From the NCBI GenBank assembly GCA_964518335.1, contig CAZFDT010000095.1:1-19879 (forward strand): 19,879 nucleotides of DNA, written 5' to 3'. The DNA is from CAZFDT01 sp964518335. GTDB lineage: Bacteria; Planctomycetota; Phycisphaerae; Phycisphaerales; Phycisphaeraceae. The notes under the pieces are model-generated. The model was not told the origin of the DNA and did no database searches. It was given only the letters and a program-made list of their open reading frames with translations. The position numbers and the translations under genes were made by a program. This document shows, in pieces, positions 7,184-15,798 of the stretch (within the stretch, counting starts at the first letter, position 1; each line of letters opens with the position of its first letter).

Positions 7184-9610
7184 ATGGTTGGTACGCAGCG
7201 TGTCGTCTTGTGGGTCGTTCCCCTCCTTGTCCTGATCGCCATCGTGAGGCCATGCGTCGCGGACGACGTGCTGGTGTTCACGGCGGATCCGTTCAACCTG
7301 CCCTCGCCCGAGGCCAGACCCGACGCGGCATCGCGCGCGCAGGTGCTGGAAATGACGGCGATGCAGGGCGAGTATGAATCGCTGGCGTTTGGCGTGTGGA
7401 CGGACGGCGAGGGCGGCGAGGTCACGGTGAATGTCACCGACCTTCAAGGTGATCGCGGAAGTCTCGACAGCGTGCGGGCCGACGCCTGGGTGGTGCATTG
7501 GTGGGAGCAGGCGGTCTGGCGTAGCAGCCCCCCTCGCCGTGTGTTTGTGCCGGAACTGTTGTTGAAGGACAGTGACGCGGATCTTTCGGGACCGGGTGCG
7601 CCCAAGCTGCGTCTGACGGGCGCCCCGCGCGCCGTGTTGTCGAGCGATCGTGGCACGTGGTTCTGGCTGCGGCTGCAGATTCCGACGGGGACGTACCCCG
7701 GCAAGTATCAAGGCCATGTGGTCCTCGACGGTCCGGCAGCGCAGATGACGATACCGCTGCACGTCACCGTGTTGCCGATCCGGCTCGAGCCGGTGGTTCG
7801 AGACACAGCGATCTTCTACGACGGGGGGCTGGTCCACGATGGTGAGGCGGACCTGCGTGCCGTCAGCGAGAAGGTTTTCCGTGCCGACCTTGGGACGATC
7901 CGCCGGGCTGGTTTCAACGCATTGACGATCTGGGGCGACAGCGCCGACGAACTGATCGCAGGCATTCGGATGGCGCGGGAGATGGGATTCACCCGCAAGA
8001 TCATTCTCGTCGTGGAAGGAAGCACCGACGTGCGGATCGCCAAGCTGCGGCCTGTGATGGCATGGGCTGCGGAGCACCAGGTGGACGGCCTCTGCGTCTA
8101 TGGCGCGGACGAGCCGAATCACTGGTCGATCAGCCAAAGCACCCGCGCGGCGTTCGCGCGATTTCAGGAACTGGGGCTGACCACGGTGTGTTGCATCGAT
8201 CGCGACCACGCCGAGGCCTTGGACGACTCGTTGGACATTCCGGTCTATGACTGGACCGACTGGTCGAATCAGCGGTACATGCAGGAAGTCTGGAGCGAAT
8301 CGCTGGCGCGTGAAGGGCAGCCGCGATGGTACTACTTCCAAAGCTGGCTGGATGACAACGCCACGCTGAACCGGTTGCAACACGGTCTGCTGATGCACGT
8401 GGTGGGACTCGACGGCATCATGCCGTACGTGTATCTGGCGGCCCAGCACCAGCACTTGCCGGATGTTTTTCGCGAGGGCCAGGAAAAGCGGATGGCGATG
8501 GTGTACCCATCTGTCGATGGCCCGATCCCTACGGTGCTGTGGCACGCCGCCGGGGAGGGAATCGATGACATCCGAATCGTCGAGGCGTTGGAGCACCGGC
8601 TGAAGCTGCCTCGCCCCGCGCAGGGCCCCGCCGCCGCCGCCGCCGCCGCCGGCCGACAATTGCTGGACGACATTCGCAAGACGATCGGGCCGGACTTCAA
8701 GCAGCACCCGTCGGTGACATCACGAGCGATCGGTGACATCCGTGAGTCGCTGATAGCGGCGATCCTCGCCTACGACAAGGCGGCCATTCCGCCCAAGAGC
8801 GACGTGGTGCAGGTCACACGGTTCAAGGAATTCGTGAGCATAGACAATGGCGTGCCGGGGATGGTGATCCGTATCGCCGGCTCGGACAGTCCTGATGATC
8901 CGGTCCTGAAGGGCCGCTTGGGGCTGGCGCGTTGCACGGCCAACTGGTACGACGGTGGATTTCTGGCGGTGAATGTCAACGGCCAGGACGCCATCACGCG
9001 ATCCCTGCCCACGGTGAGTGTCGTCGAGCAGGCCGCCTCGCACGCGCGCGTTCGTGCGGTGTGGGACAACGATCTGGGGGAGTTCACGGTGGACCTGGTC
9101 GCGTTGCAAGGAGATGACCGCTTGTATGTTTACTACAAGGGCACGCCGCGCGACAAGACCGCGACTACCACACTGGTGCTGACTGCCTACCCCAACTCGT
9201 ATGGTGGCGGCGCGTCAGCAGGAAGCGCCACGAGACAGCGTGCGTTGCTGACCGCCGATAGGGATGCAAGAGGTCCCGCGCAGGTCGCACTGAAATCCAG
9301 CACCTCATGGGCGGTGTTGTACGACGCCTACTACGATCGAGCCCTGCGGCACCAGACGTTCAAGTTCAACTACGGCCCCTGCGCCGTGGTGTTCGGCCAA
9401 GACCAGCCGCCTGCCGGCTGGAGCGTGGACCTGCAGAGCTATTCGGTGCTTGTGAACATCCCGCTGGGCAAGGGCGCCGCCTCCACACGGTTTGCGCTTT
9501 ACGAGTTTCCCGCGTCAGACAACGCCGAGGCTTTCGCGCGGGTTCGCAATGAAGTGGCGCAGACGCGGTCCCTGATCGCGGCGTACGGTTCGAGCCGCGA
9601 TCGCCGGTGA
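7184..9610 (+). CDS. Secreted DUF4091/GH123-like putative glycoside hydrolase
   Basis: An 808-residue protein with a signal peptide (hydrophobic 8-22, likely cut after CVA at 26). Residues about 55-200 form a beta domain with GEYESLAFGVW (62-72) and GTYPGKYQGHVVLDG (169-183), as in the N-terminal domain of GH123-like proteins. Residues about 205-475 resemble a TIM barrel with VYGADEP (305-311), where Asp309-Glu310 sits at the usual GH123/DUF4091 acidic pair, and EGIDDIRIVEALE (458-470), typical of DUF4091. A run of seven alanines (483-489) leads into a beta-rich C-terminal part (about 540-808) that I do not recognise. AAGGA lies seven bases before the ATG. It is the first gene of the operon and the only one with a clear export signal, so it probably acts on the polymer outside the cytoplasm. 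Substrate unknown. Confidence 0.8.
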   Translation: MVGTQRVVLWVVPLLVLIAIVRPCVADDVLVFTADPFNLPSPEARPDAASRAQVLEMTAMQGEYESLAFGVWTDGEGGEVTVNVTDLQGDRGSLDSVRADAWVVHWWEQAVWRSSPPRRVFVPELLLKDSDADLSGPGAPKLRLTGAPRAVLSSDRGTWFWLRLQIPTGTYPGKYQGHVVLDGPAAQMTIPLHVTVLPIRLEPVVRDTAIFYDGGLVHDGEADLRAVSEKVFRADLGTIRRAGFNALTIWGDSADELIAGIRMAREMGFTRKIILVVEGSTDVRIAKLRPVMAWAAEHQVDGLCVYGADEPNHWSISQSTRAAFARFQELGLTTVCCIDRDHAEALDDSLDIPVYDWTDWSNQRYMQEVWSESLAREGQPRWYYFQSWLDDNATLNRLQHGLLMHVVGLDGIMPYVYLAAQHQHLPDVFREGQEKRMAMVYPSVDGPIPTVLWHAAGEGIDDIRIVEALEHRLKLPRPAQGPAAAAAAAGRQLLDDIRKTIGPDFKQHPSVTSRAIGDIRESLIAAILAYDKAAIPPKSDVVQVTRFKEFVSIDNGVPGMVIRIAGSDSPDDPVLKGRLGLARCTANWYDGGFLAVNVNGQDAITRSLPTVSVVEQAASHARVRAVWDNDLGEFTVDLVALQGDDRLYVYYKGTPRDKTATTTLVLTAYPNSYGGGASAGSATRQRALLTADRDARGPAQVALKSSTSWAVLYDAYYDRALRHQTFKFNYGPCAVVFGQDQPPAGWSVDLQSYSVLVNIPLGKGAASTRFALYEFPASDNAEAFARVRNEVAQTRSLIAAYGSSRDRR
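8630..8650 (+). repeat. Seven-copy GCC trinucleotide repeat inside the DUF4091-like gene
   Basis: Seven perfect GCC units encode the Ala7 run at residues 483-489, a linker between the barrel and the C-terminal beta domain. Gain or loss of units would keep the frame. Confidence 0.85.
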
Positions 9611-11961
9611 ATGCGGTCGCGGCGACGAGCAGGGCCGTCGGTCAGGCGCGCTGCGGGCGAACGATCATGACGCACATCGTTGAGTCTCATGGTGTGTGGC
9701 GACCGATCTCCAACGCCCTGCACCGTCCCGCGGCGCCTGCCGTGAATCCGTTGGTCGCGCCATCGGTGTTCGCATGGACATGTGGTGACGACGGCGTACG
9801 CGAGTGTCGCTTTCAGGTGCGACCCGGACTCTATCGCCTGAGCATCGCCCTCGACGCTGCGGAGTTCGACTGGGACAGTCTTTACATTGTGATGAGCCAG
9901 TATGGCAACGTGAATGAGCGCACCGGGCCATGGGACTTCAATGAGTTGGAGAACAATCGGCCGCTCGTGCCCGCGTACTGGTTCCACGTGGACGGCAATA
10001 AGCTCGGTCTAGGCTACTTCAATCGTCCCTCGAGTCGGCAGGTGCGAGACAGGCGACTTGATGGTGAGTTTGGCGTCTGGGTGCGTGACGGCGGCGAACA
10101 CGTGTTGCGAATGGAGCCCCACCACCCGTTTCGGGCGACGTGGCGCGACACGCACTTCGATGTCGATCCAGACGACCGACTCGATCTGCCGGATCTCAAC
10201 GCCACCGACGTCATTGGGCCGTTGTTGCCGGCGTCCATACCGCACAACCGATTCACAGACGACTACCTGCGCACGGTGCCGTGGGCGCACGAACGCCTGA
10301 CCAGGAATCCGGTCGCACGCTATTTTGGCGGTGATCTTGCCATCCTTGCCACCGCCTATCGCTGGCGCGGCGACGCCGCGTGGCTGCAGACGATCCGCGC
10401 CGTGGTCAACCATCTCTTGCGCATGCCCAACTGGGGCAACCCGCAGGAGGACGGGTACGGTCACAACGGCGACATGGCGGCCGCCTCCGCCATGTGGGGC
10501 ATGGCCGCAGTGCTCGGCTGGGTGCCCGACGCCGTGACCGACCTGCAGGAGGCGATGCTCGCGCGCCTTGCTCGACAGGGCGACACGTTTGTGGACATGG
10601 CGCTGCTCCATCGGGGTTACTGGGGCGGATCGGTGCTACAGGAGCACGGATTTCGCAGTACGGCATGGTTCACCGCCGCTGCGTATGCGCTGCGACACCG
10701 ACTGCCCGAATCTGCACGACGCTGGCTGGGCTTCGGCCTGCCGCGCATTCGACGAACGCTGCATGCCTTACCCACTGACGGCATCGTCCCGACCACGTCG
10801 TACCACCGTCTGTTCAGTCATGTCGATGCCCTCACGCTCGTCGCCGAACTGCACCGTCGCGCCGTCGGCGAGAACCTGCTGGATCACCCATCGGTCCGAG
10901 CGATCCCGGCCGCGGCCATGGCGGTTTACTGTCCAACGGCACGTGCATTCGTGCATCCGTCACCCATGGGCGATCTGAGTCACTTCGTGGGCGGGCAGAG
11001 TTTCCTGGCCCAGTTCCCGGACGATCCGCATGCCGCGTGGCTGCTCGACCGCTTCCTCGAATCGCAGAATGTGCCCTGGCCCCAGATGCCCTTTGAGCCG
11101 TTTCGCTATCAGCATGAGTGGCTATGGGCCATGTTGCTCGACCGCCAGCCAACGCACCCGGTCGGTTGCGCTGCACTTGTCCCCATAGACTTGGCGCCTG
11201 TGCCTTCTTCGGTGCGACTCTTTGTCGATTCAGGGGTGGCTGCCTTGCGGGCGCCATCCGCACTGGCGGTGGTCAAGTGCGGGCCCTGCACCAGTCACAA
11301 CGCCTATGCGAACGCCACCGGTAACACCGATCGCCTGGGCTTCGCGCCGCTCTCGGGGCATTTCGTGTACCTGCACCAGGGCACGCGCATTCTGAGCACC
11401 GCCGACGGGGGCTATCGCATGTACACCGGCCTGGGCAACACCATGCTCGTCGATGGGCAGGGCCAGCGCGGCGATGAAGGCATGCCCATGAGCCACCCCG
11501 ACATGGCGTATTACGGCGAAGCCATCGACCGCACGCTCGATGACGGCGTCAGCATGAACCTGACCCCCGCTTACGAGGGCCTCGACCACTACCGTCGCAC
11601 GCTTCGCATGGAATCCGACGGCGGCCTGTGGGTGACCGATGAAGTCGCGTGCACTTGCCCGCGCACCCTGCAGTGGCGATTTCAGACCTACGCGCGCAAC
11701 GCATGGCGCCGCCAGCACGACGAATCGTGGCGCTTGTGTGTCGAAGGACGATGCTACCGGGTGACCGTCCAGGCGGAGGGCTTCCGCCCCGTGCTGTCGA
11801 TCCAGCCCACGAAAACCGTGTGGGGCTATGTCAACTTCAACGAGGACCAGTCCTGCCATCACCTCCGCGTCGAGACCGAGCATCCGACGCAACAGGCTGT
11901 TTTGCGGTATCACATTCAACCGACAAGCCCGTGCTCGGTGTGTGAGGTGAGGTCAGCGTGA
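9607..11961 (+). CDS. Heparinase II/III-like polysaccharide lyase
   Basis: Up to 784 residues. An N-terminal beta-rich part (about 50-200) is followed by a helical region (about 230-510) with GYGHNGDM (283-290) and LLHRGYWGGSVLQEHGF (333-349), which resembles the alpha/alpha toroid of this lyase superfamily. A C-terminal beta-sandwich carries SGHFVYLHQGTRILSTADGG and NTMLVDGQGQ (611-620), the heparinase II/III C-domain pattern. Such enzymes cleave uronic-acid polysaccharides by beta-elimination, usually with His and Tyr. The GTG at 9607 overlaps the previous stop (GTGA), but ATG 9667 is equally possible and removes 20 residues of unconvincing sequence. No signal peptide is visible from either start, so it may act on imported oligosaccharides. 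Cleavage specificity cannot be read from sequence. Confidence 0.8.
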   Translation: MNAVAATSRAVGQARCGRTIMTHIVESHGVWRPISNALHRPAAPAVNPLVAPSVFAWTCGDDGVRECRFQVRPGLYRLSIALDAAEFDWDSLYIVMSQYGNVNERTGPWDFNELENNRPLVPAYWFHVDGNKLGLGYFNRPSSRQVRDRRLDGEFGVWVRDGGEHVLRMEPHHPFRATWRDTHFDVDPDDRLDLPDLNATDVIGPLLPASIPHNRFTDDYLRTVPWAHERLTRNPVARYFGGDLAILATAYRWRGDAAWLQTIRAVVNHLLRMPNWGNPQEDGYGHNGDMAAASAMWGMAAVLGWVPDAVTDLQEAMLARLARQGDTFVDMALLHRGYWGGSVLQEHGFRSTAWFTAAAYALRHRLPESARRWLGFGLPRIRRTLHALPTDGIVPTTSYHRLFSHVDALTLVAELHRRAVGENLLDHPSVRAIPAAAMAVYCPTARAFVHPSPMGDLSHFVGGQSFLAQFPDDPHAAWLLDRFLESQNVPWPQMPFEPFRYQHEWLWAMLLDRQPTHPVGCAALVPIDLAPVPSSVRLFVDSGVAALRAPSALAVVKCGPCTSHNAYANATGNTDRLGFAPLSGHFVYLHQGTRILSTADGGYRMYTGLGNTMLVDGQGQRGDEGMPMSHPDMAYYGEAIDRTLDDGVSMNLTPAYEGLDHYRRTLRMESDGGLWVTDEVACTCPRTLQWRFQTYARNAWRRQHDESWRLCVEGRCYRVTVQAEGFRPVLSIQPTKTVWGYVNFNEDQSCHHLRVETEHPTQQAVLRYHIQPTSPCSVCEVRSA

Positions 11962-11975
11962 GATAGGGATCAGCC

Positions 11976-13490
11976 ATGGCAGGAACATTGAGAGCCGGCA
12001 TCGCTCGCAGCGACATCACGACCGACGCCAAAGATCGGCGCATCCGTGACCCGCTGTACGCCAAGGCGCTGGTTCTGGACGACGACACGACACGGCTGGT
12101 GATCGTCACGATGGACACCACGGCGATCGGTGCGCGGCGGGTCAGTGCCGGTATCCTCGACGACGTGGGCGAGGCGTTTCTGCCAACACTGCGCGAGCGG
12201 ATCGAGAGGGAGCTGGGCATTCCCGGCGGGCACGTGCTGGTCAACGCATCGCACACGCATCCCCCGGGCCGGCTGCTGTGCGACGATGACGAGCAGGTGG
12301 CGCGGACGTTCGACGCCGTGGCCCGCGCGGCGCGGAGCATGACGCCGGTGAGAATCGGCTGCGGCGTGGGCCGCGACGAGCGGATCAGCGTCAATCGGAC
12401 CCTGCGGCTGAAGAACGGTCGGCACTGGACGGTGCGCCACGCCAACCCCTGCCCGCCCGACGAGGCCGTCGCCGCCCTGGGACCCACCGATCCACAAATC
12501 GGCGTCCTGCGGATCGACCGGCTCGACGGCCGACCCCTGGCCCTGGTGTACAACTTCGCCTGTCACTTGCTCTTCGCCGACGCGCACGCAAGCATCTCCG
12601 CGAACTTTCCCGGCGTGGCGTCGAGGCTCATCGAGGACACGCTGGGACACGGCGCCATGGCCCTGTTTCTGCAGGGCGCATGCGGCGACATCATCGACGT
12701 ACTGTTCAAGGACTTTGGCCGTCCACGCGACATCGAGCCGCTGGGCGCCATGCTGGGCCTCAGCACACTCGAAGCGGCGCGCACCATCGAATGCACTGAC
12801 GCGAATCTCCATGTCGTCTCGCGACGGATCGACCTGCCTCGTCGCACCGACATCGCGCACCGCATCGCCCTGCTGCGCGAGGAGCAGGAGCAACTGCTCG
12901 AGTCGCTGCGCTCGACGAGTCTGAACATCAAATCGTTCCTGCCGCTCTACAACCGCGACCGGTTCTCACCCGATCGCCCGTCGGAGGATGTCTATCGTTA
13001 CATGCGCGACGAGCAGATCAGCAGCGACAAACATACCGCGATGGACGCATGGAACCGCAATCTTGTGGGCAAGTATCTCGAGAACATCCACGCCATGGAG
13101 CGACTGGTCGTCATACAGGAAGACATCAGGACGTTCGAAAAGCACCAGAAACTCAACGAAGAAGCCGGCCAATCCACGATCGAGGCGGAGCTGCAGGGCA
13201 TTCGCATCGGCGATTTCGTCCTGCTGACTGCTCCGATCGAGATACTCACCGAGGTCGCCTTGAGCATCAAGGGGGCTTCCCCGCACCCCCACACCTTCAT
13301 CGCCGCCTTCTCCAATGGTTACATGCACTATGGCGCGCCGGCTGACTACTACGATAAGGGTGGTTACGAGGTGACCGAGTGCCTGCTGGCGCCGCAGTGG
13401 CAGGGCTTGTTCGAGAAAGCCGCCGCCGAAATACTTGGCAGTCTGAGTGAGGACATGGCGCGTGGTCCGGCGCATGCGCGCGCGATGTGA
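11976..13490 (+). CDS. Neutral/alkaline ceramidase-like amidase, non-canonical active site
   Basis: A 504-residue homologue of the neutral ceramidase N-terminal domain, a zinc amidase fold. NASHTHPPG (90-98, His93/His95), ACHLLFADAHASISANFPG (195-213, His197), FLQGACGD (231-238), PIEILTE (420-426, Glu422) and NGYMHYGAPADYYDKGGYE (447-465) match the family in order. In true ceramidases the QG..GD motif continues into a Ser that is the catalytic nucleophile (GDVSPN); here it reads GDIIDV, so that Ser is missing. Residues about 290-400 are a charged helical insertion. No signal peptide and no C-terminal Ig-like domain of classical ceramidases. It is 14 bases downstream of the lyase gene. It is probably an amidase or deacetylase acting on an N-acyl group of a sugar or phosphonate, rather than a ceramidase. 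Confidence 0.82.
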   Translation: MAGTLRAGIARSDITTDAKDRRIRDPLYAKALVLDDDTTRLVIVTMDTTAIGARRVSAGILDDVGEAFLPTLRERIERELGIPGGHVLVNASHTHPPGRLLCDDDEQVARTFDAVARAARSMTPVRIGCGVGRDERISVNRTLRLKNGRHWTVRHANPCPPDEAVAALGPTDPQIGVLRIDRLDGRPLALVYNFACHLLFADAHASISANFPGVASRLIEDTLGHGAMALFLQGACGDIIDVLFKDFGRPRDIEPLGAMLGLSTLEAARTIECTDANLHVVSRRIDLPRRTDIAHRIALLREEQEQLLESLRSTSLNIKSFLPLYNRDRFSPDRPSEDVYRYMRDEQISSDKHTAMDAWNRNLVGKYLENIHAMERLVVIQEDIRTFEKHQKLNEEAGQSTIEAELQGIRIGDFVLLTAPIEILTEVALSIKGASPHPHTFIAAFSNGYMHYGAPADYYDKGGYEVTECLLAPQWQGLFEKAAAEILGSLSEDMARGPAHARAM

Positions 13491-13504
13491 TCGAAGGGTG
13501 CAAT

Positions 13505-14521
13505 ATGAACGAAAAGACCATCGCCGCGATCGCGCTGACCAGCGAAGATTTCCCGTCGTTCGAGGCGAAGCTGCACGAAGCGGTGCGCTGGATCGAGCAC
13601 GCCGCGGGCAACGGAGCGCAACTCGTTGTACTGCCGGAAAGTCTCTCGGCGTACCGCGGCGACGGCCCGAACAATCCCCACGCGTTGGCCTTCGAACAGA
13701 TCGTGCTCGATGACTGGACAGCGGCGACGCAGCCGCTGTTCGAGGTCGCACGCCGATGTCGCGTCGCGGTGACCGTGCCGATCTTGGTGCGCGAGGGATC
13801 TGCCATCACCAACAGCTTCTTCCTCATCTCCGCCGAGGGCCAGGTGCTCGGTCGCTATGACAAGATATGTCCGACGCCCGCAGAACTGGAGTGCGGCGTC
13901 GTGCCGGGCAACACGCCGAAACTCATCGAGTGGGAAGGTTTGCATGTAGGCGGCGCGATCTGTTTTGACACGCTGTTTGAGGAGGTGTTCCGCTGCCAGG
14001 TGCAGATGGGCGCCGAGCTGTTCCTCGTGCCCAGCCTTTGGCCGGGCGGCGACGCGCTGAACCACTATGCGCGGAAGTTCTCGACGCCGATCGCCCTGGC
14101 GTACCCGGCGTGGAGCCGGATCATCGACATCACCGGCCAGGACGCGGCGGCGACGGGCTACCGCAACGAGACCCTGCGGTTCGGCTTCGGCACGCCTGTG
14201 GCCATGGCCACGATCAACTTCGACCGCGTCACGCTCTACGGTGACGGCAACGAGCGGCAGATGGCGGAGGTCGAACGCCGCTACGGCACACGCGTGCGCG
14301 TGCGCTTCGACCAGCAGAACACACTCTTCTTCCTCGAATCACGCACGCCCGACCTGACCGTCGCCGACGTGATGAAAGAGTTCGGCCTGGTGTCGAGCTA
14401 CGACTACCTGACCGCATGCGAAGGCAAGGCGAGAGCACGCGACGTCGGACCGTGCATCGAGTACCCGCCGCGAAGCACAACCATCGGTGCGCGATCGAGT
14501 CGCACGCATTCCCACCCATGA
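13505..14521 (+). CDS. Carbon-nitrogen hydrolase (nitrilase superfamily)
   Basis: A 338-residue cytoplasmic amidase with the full Glu-Lys-Cys triad: LPES (Glu45), GRYDK (Lys120) and GAICFD (Cys153). Family members hydrolyse amides, carbamoyl groups or nitriles through a thioester. I chose ATG 13505, which has GAAGGG upstream; the frame opens at GTG 13487 inside the previous gene. Its stop overlaps the phnA start (ATGA), so it is translationally coupled to phosphonate catabolism. It may release an amine or ammonia from an N-acylated or amide-linked phosphonate; that is inference. The last 40 residues are Arg/Ser-rich and not part of the domain. Confidence 0.9.
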   Translation: MNEKTIAAIALTSEDFPSFEAKLHEAVRWIEHAAGNGAQLVVLPESLSAYRGDGPNNPHALAFEQIVLDDWTAATQPLFEVARRCRVAVTVPILVREGSAITNSFFLISAEGQVLGRYDKICPTPAELECGVVPGNTPKLIEWEGLHVGGAICFDTLFEEVFRCQVQMGAELFLVPSLWPGGDALNHYARKFSTPIALAYPAWSRIIDITGQDAAATGYRNETLRFGFGTPVAMATINFDRVTLYGDGNERQMAEVERRYGTRVRVRFDQQNTLFFLESRTPDLTVADVMKEFGLVSSYDYLTACEGKARARDVGPCIEYPPRSTTIGARSSRTHSHP

Positions 14522-15798
14522 AACACGCAACGACCGCATTCAGCCCCGGCCGATCACACGCGATCGTTGACGCGAGTTGGCGGGTCAACGGGCGCACGTA
14601 CCACCCGCCGCGCCGGCCGGTGGTCGTGATCTGCATGGACGGCTGCGGCGATGAGTACATCAGCACGTCCATCGCCCGAGGCGCCATGCCACATACCGAG
14701 GGCATGATTCGCCATGGCTATCGTGGTCTGGTGCGAGGTGCGCTGCCATCGTTCACCAACGTGAACAATGCAGCGATCGTCACCGGCGCTCCGCCGAGCG
14801 TCACGGGCATTGCGGGCAACTTCTTCCTGGACCGTGACACCGGCCGCAAAGTGATGACCAACACCGCCGAGTACCTGCGTTGCCCGACGATTCTGGCGGC
14901 GGCGGCCAAGGCGGGTCGTCGCGTGGCGGCCGTGACCTCCAAGGACAAGCTGCGGCAGATGCTCGGCCACGAGCTGGCGGGCATCGCCTTCTCCGCGGAG
15001 CACGCCGATCGCGCCACGTGCCAAACCGCCGGCATCGACGACGCCTGCTCGCTCGTGGGCCTGCCGCGACCCGACATCTACTCCGGCGACGCCAGCGTGT
15101 TCACCCTTGCCGCCGGCCCCGCGCTCATCGAGCGCGGACTGGCTGACTTTCTCTACCTCTCGCTGACCGACTACATGCAGCACAAGCACGCGCCAGATAC
15201 GCCCGAGTCGCTCGAGTTCCACGCCCGGCTCGACGAGCAGATCGGTCGCCTGATCAACCTGGGCGCGGTCGTCGCCGCCACCGCCGATCACGGCATGAAC
15301 GCCAAGAACACGCCCAAGGGCCAACCCAATGTGATCTATGTGCAATCGCTGCTCGAAGTCGAGTTCGGGCACGGCATCGAGGTCATCTGTCCGATCACCG
15401 ACCCGTATGTCCTCCACCACGGGGCCCTCGGGTCGCTGGTCATGGTGCATCTGAACGATCCGTCGATCACGAGCGCCGTCGCGGCTCGACTCATGCGCGT
15501 GGCAGGCATTACCGAGGTGTACGACCGATCGACCGCGGCCCTCAAGCTGGAACTGCCCGCCGACCGCATCGGCGATCTGGTCGTGATGTCCGGGCGCGAC
15601 GTGGCCCTGGGCCGAACCCCTGCGGACCACGATCTGTCACTGCTGGCGGGTGGGTTGCGCTCGCATGGCGGGCGGTACGAGGAGATGGTTCCCCTGCTGC
15701 TCTCCGAGCCGCTCAACGCCGAGTATGCCGCCAAGGCGGCGGCCGATCCCCGCAATTTTGACGTGTTCGCCTTCGCCTGCAACGCGGTGCATCCATGA
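14518..15798 (+). CDS. phnA: Phosphonoacetate hydrolase PhnA
   Basis: A 426-residue member of the alkaline phosphatase superfamily that hydrolyses phosphonoacetate to acetate and phosphate with two zinc ions. All expected ligands are visible: Asp41 (CMDGCGDEYI), the nucleophile Thr80 (PSFTNVNN), Asp218 and His222 (SLTDYMQHKHA), Asp257-His258 (TADHGMNAKN) and His383 (LRSHGG). GAPPSVTGIAGN (90-101) and ITDPYVLHHGALGS (293-306) also match characterised PhnA proteins from memory of the Sinorhizobium sequence. The start at 14518 shares ATGA with the stop of the upstream amidase gene; a GTG further upstream would add 34 residues inside that gene. Its stop in turn overlaps the phnY start. Confidence 0.95.
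   Translation: MKHATTAFSPGRSHAIVDASWRVNGRTYHPPRRPVVVICMDGCGDEYISTSIARGAMPHTEGMIRHGYRGLVRGALPSFTNVNNAAIVTGAPPSVTGIAGNFFLDRDTGRKVMTNTAEYLRCPTILAAAAKAGRRVAAVTSKDKLRQMLGHELAGIAFSAEHADRATCQTAGIDDACSLVGLPRPDIYSGDASVFTLAAGPALIERGLADFLYLSLTDYMQHKHAPDTPESLEFHARLDEQIGRLINLGAVVAATADHGMNAKNTPKGQPNVIYVQSLLEVEFGHGIEVICPITDPYVLHHGALGSLVMVHLNDPSITSAVAARLMRVAGITEVYDRSTAALKLELPADRIGDLVVMSGRDVALGRTPADHDLSLLAGGLRSHGGRYEEMVPLLLSEPLNAEYAAKAAADPRNFDVFAFACNAVHP

Noticed and set aside
6842..8707. Open frame of 621 codons on the minus strand
   Set aside because: It lies antisense to the DUF4091-like gene, is rich in His/Arg/Gln with no domain, and arises from GC-rich codon structure of the real gene.
11976..13490. 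Calling the ceramidase-fold protein a true ceramidase
   Set aside because: The nucleophile serine motif is missing and there is no export signal, so only the fold family is supported.
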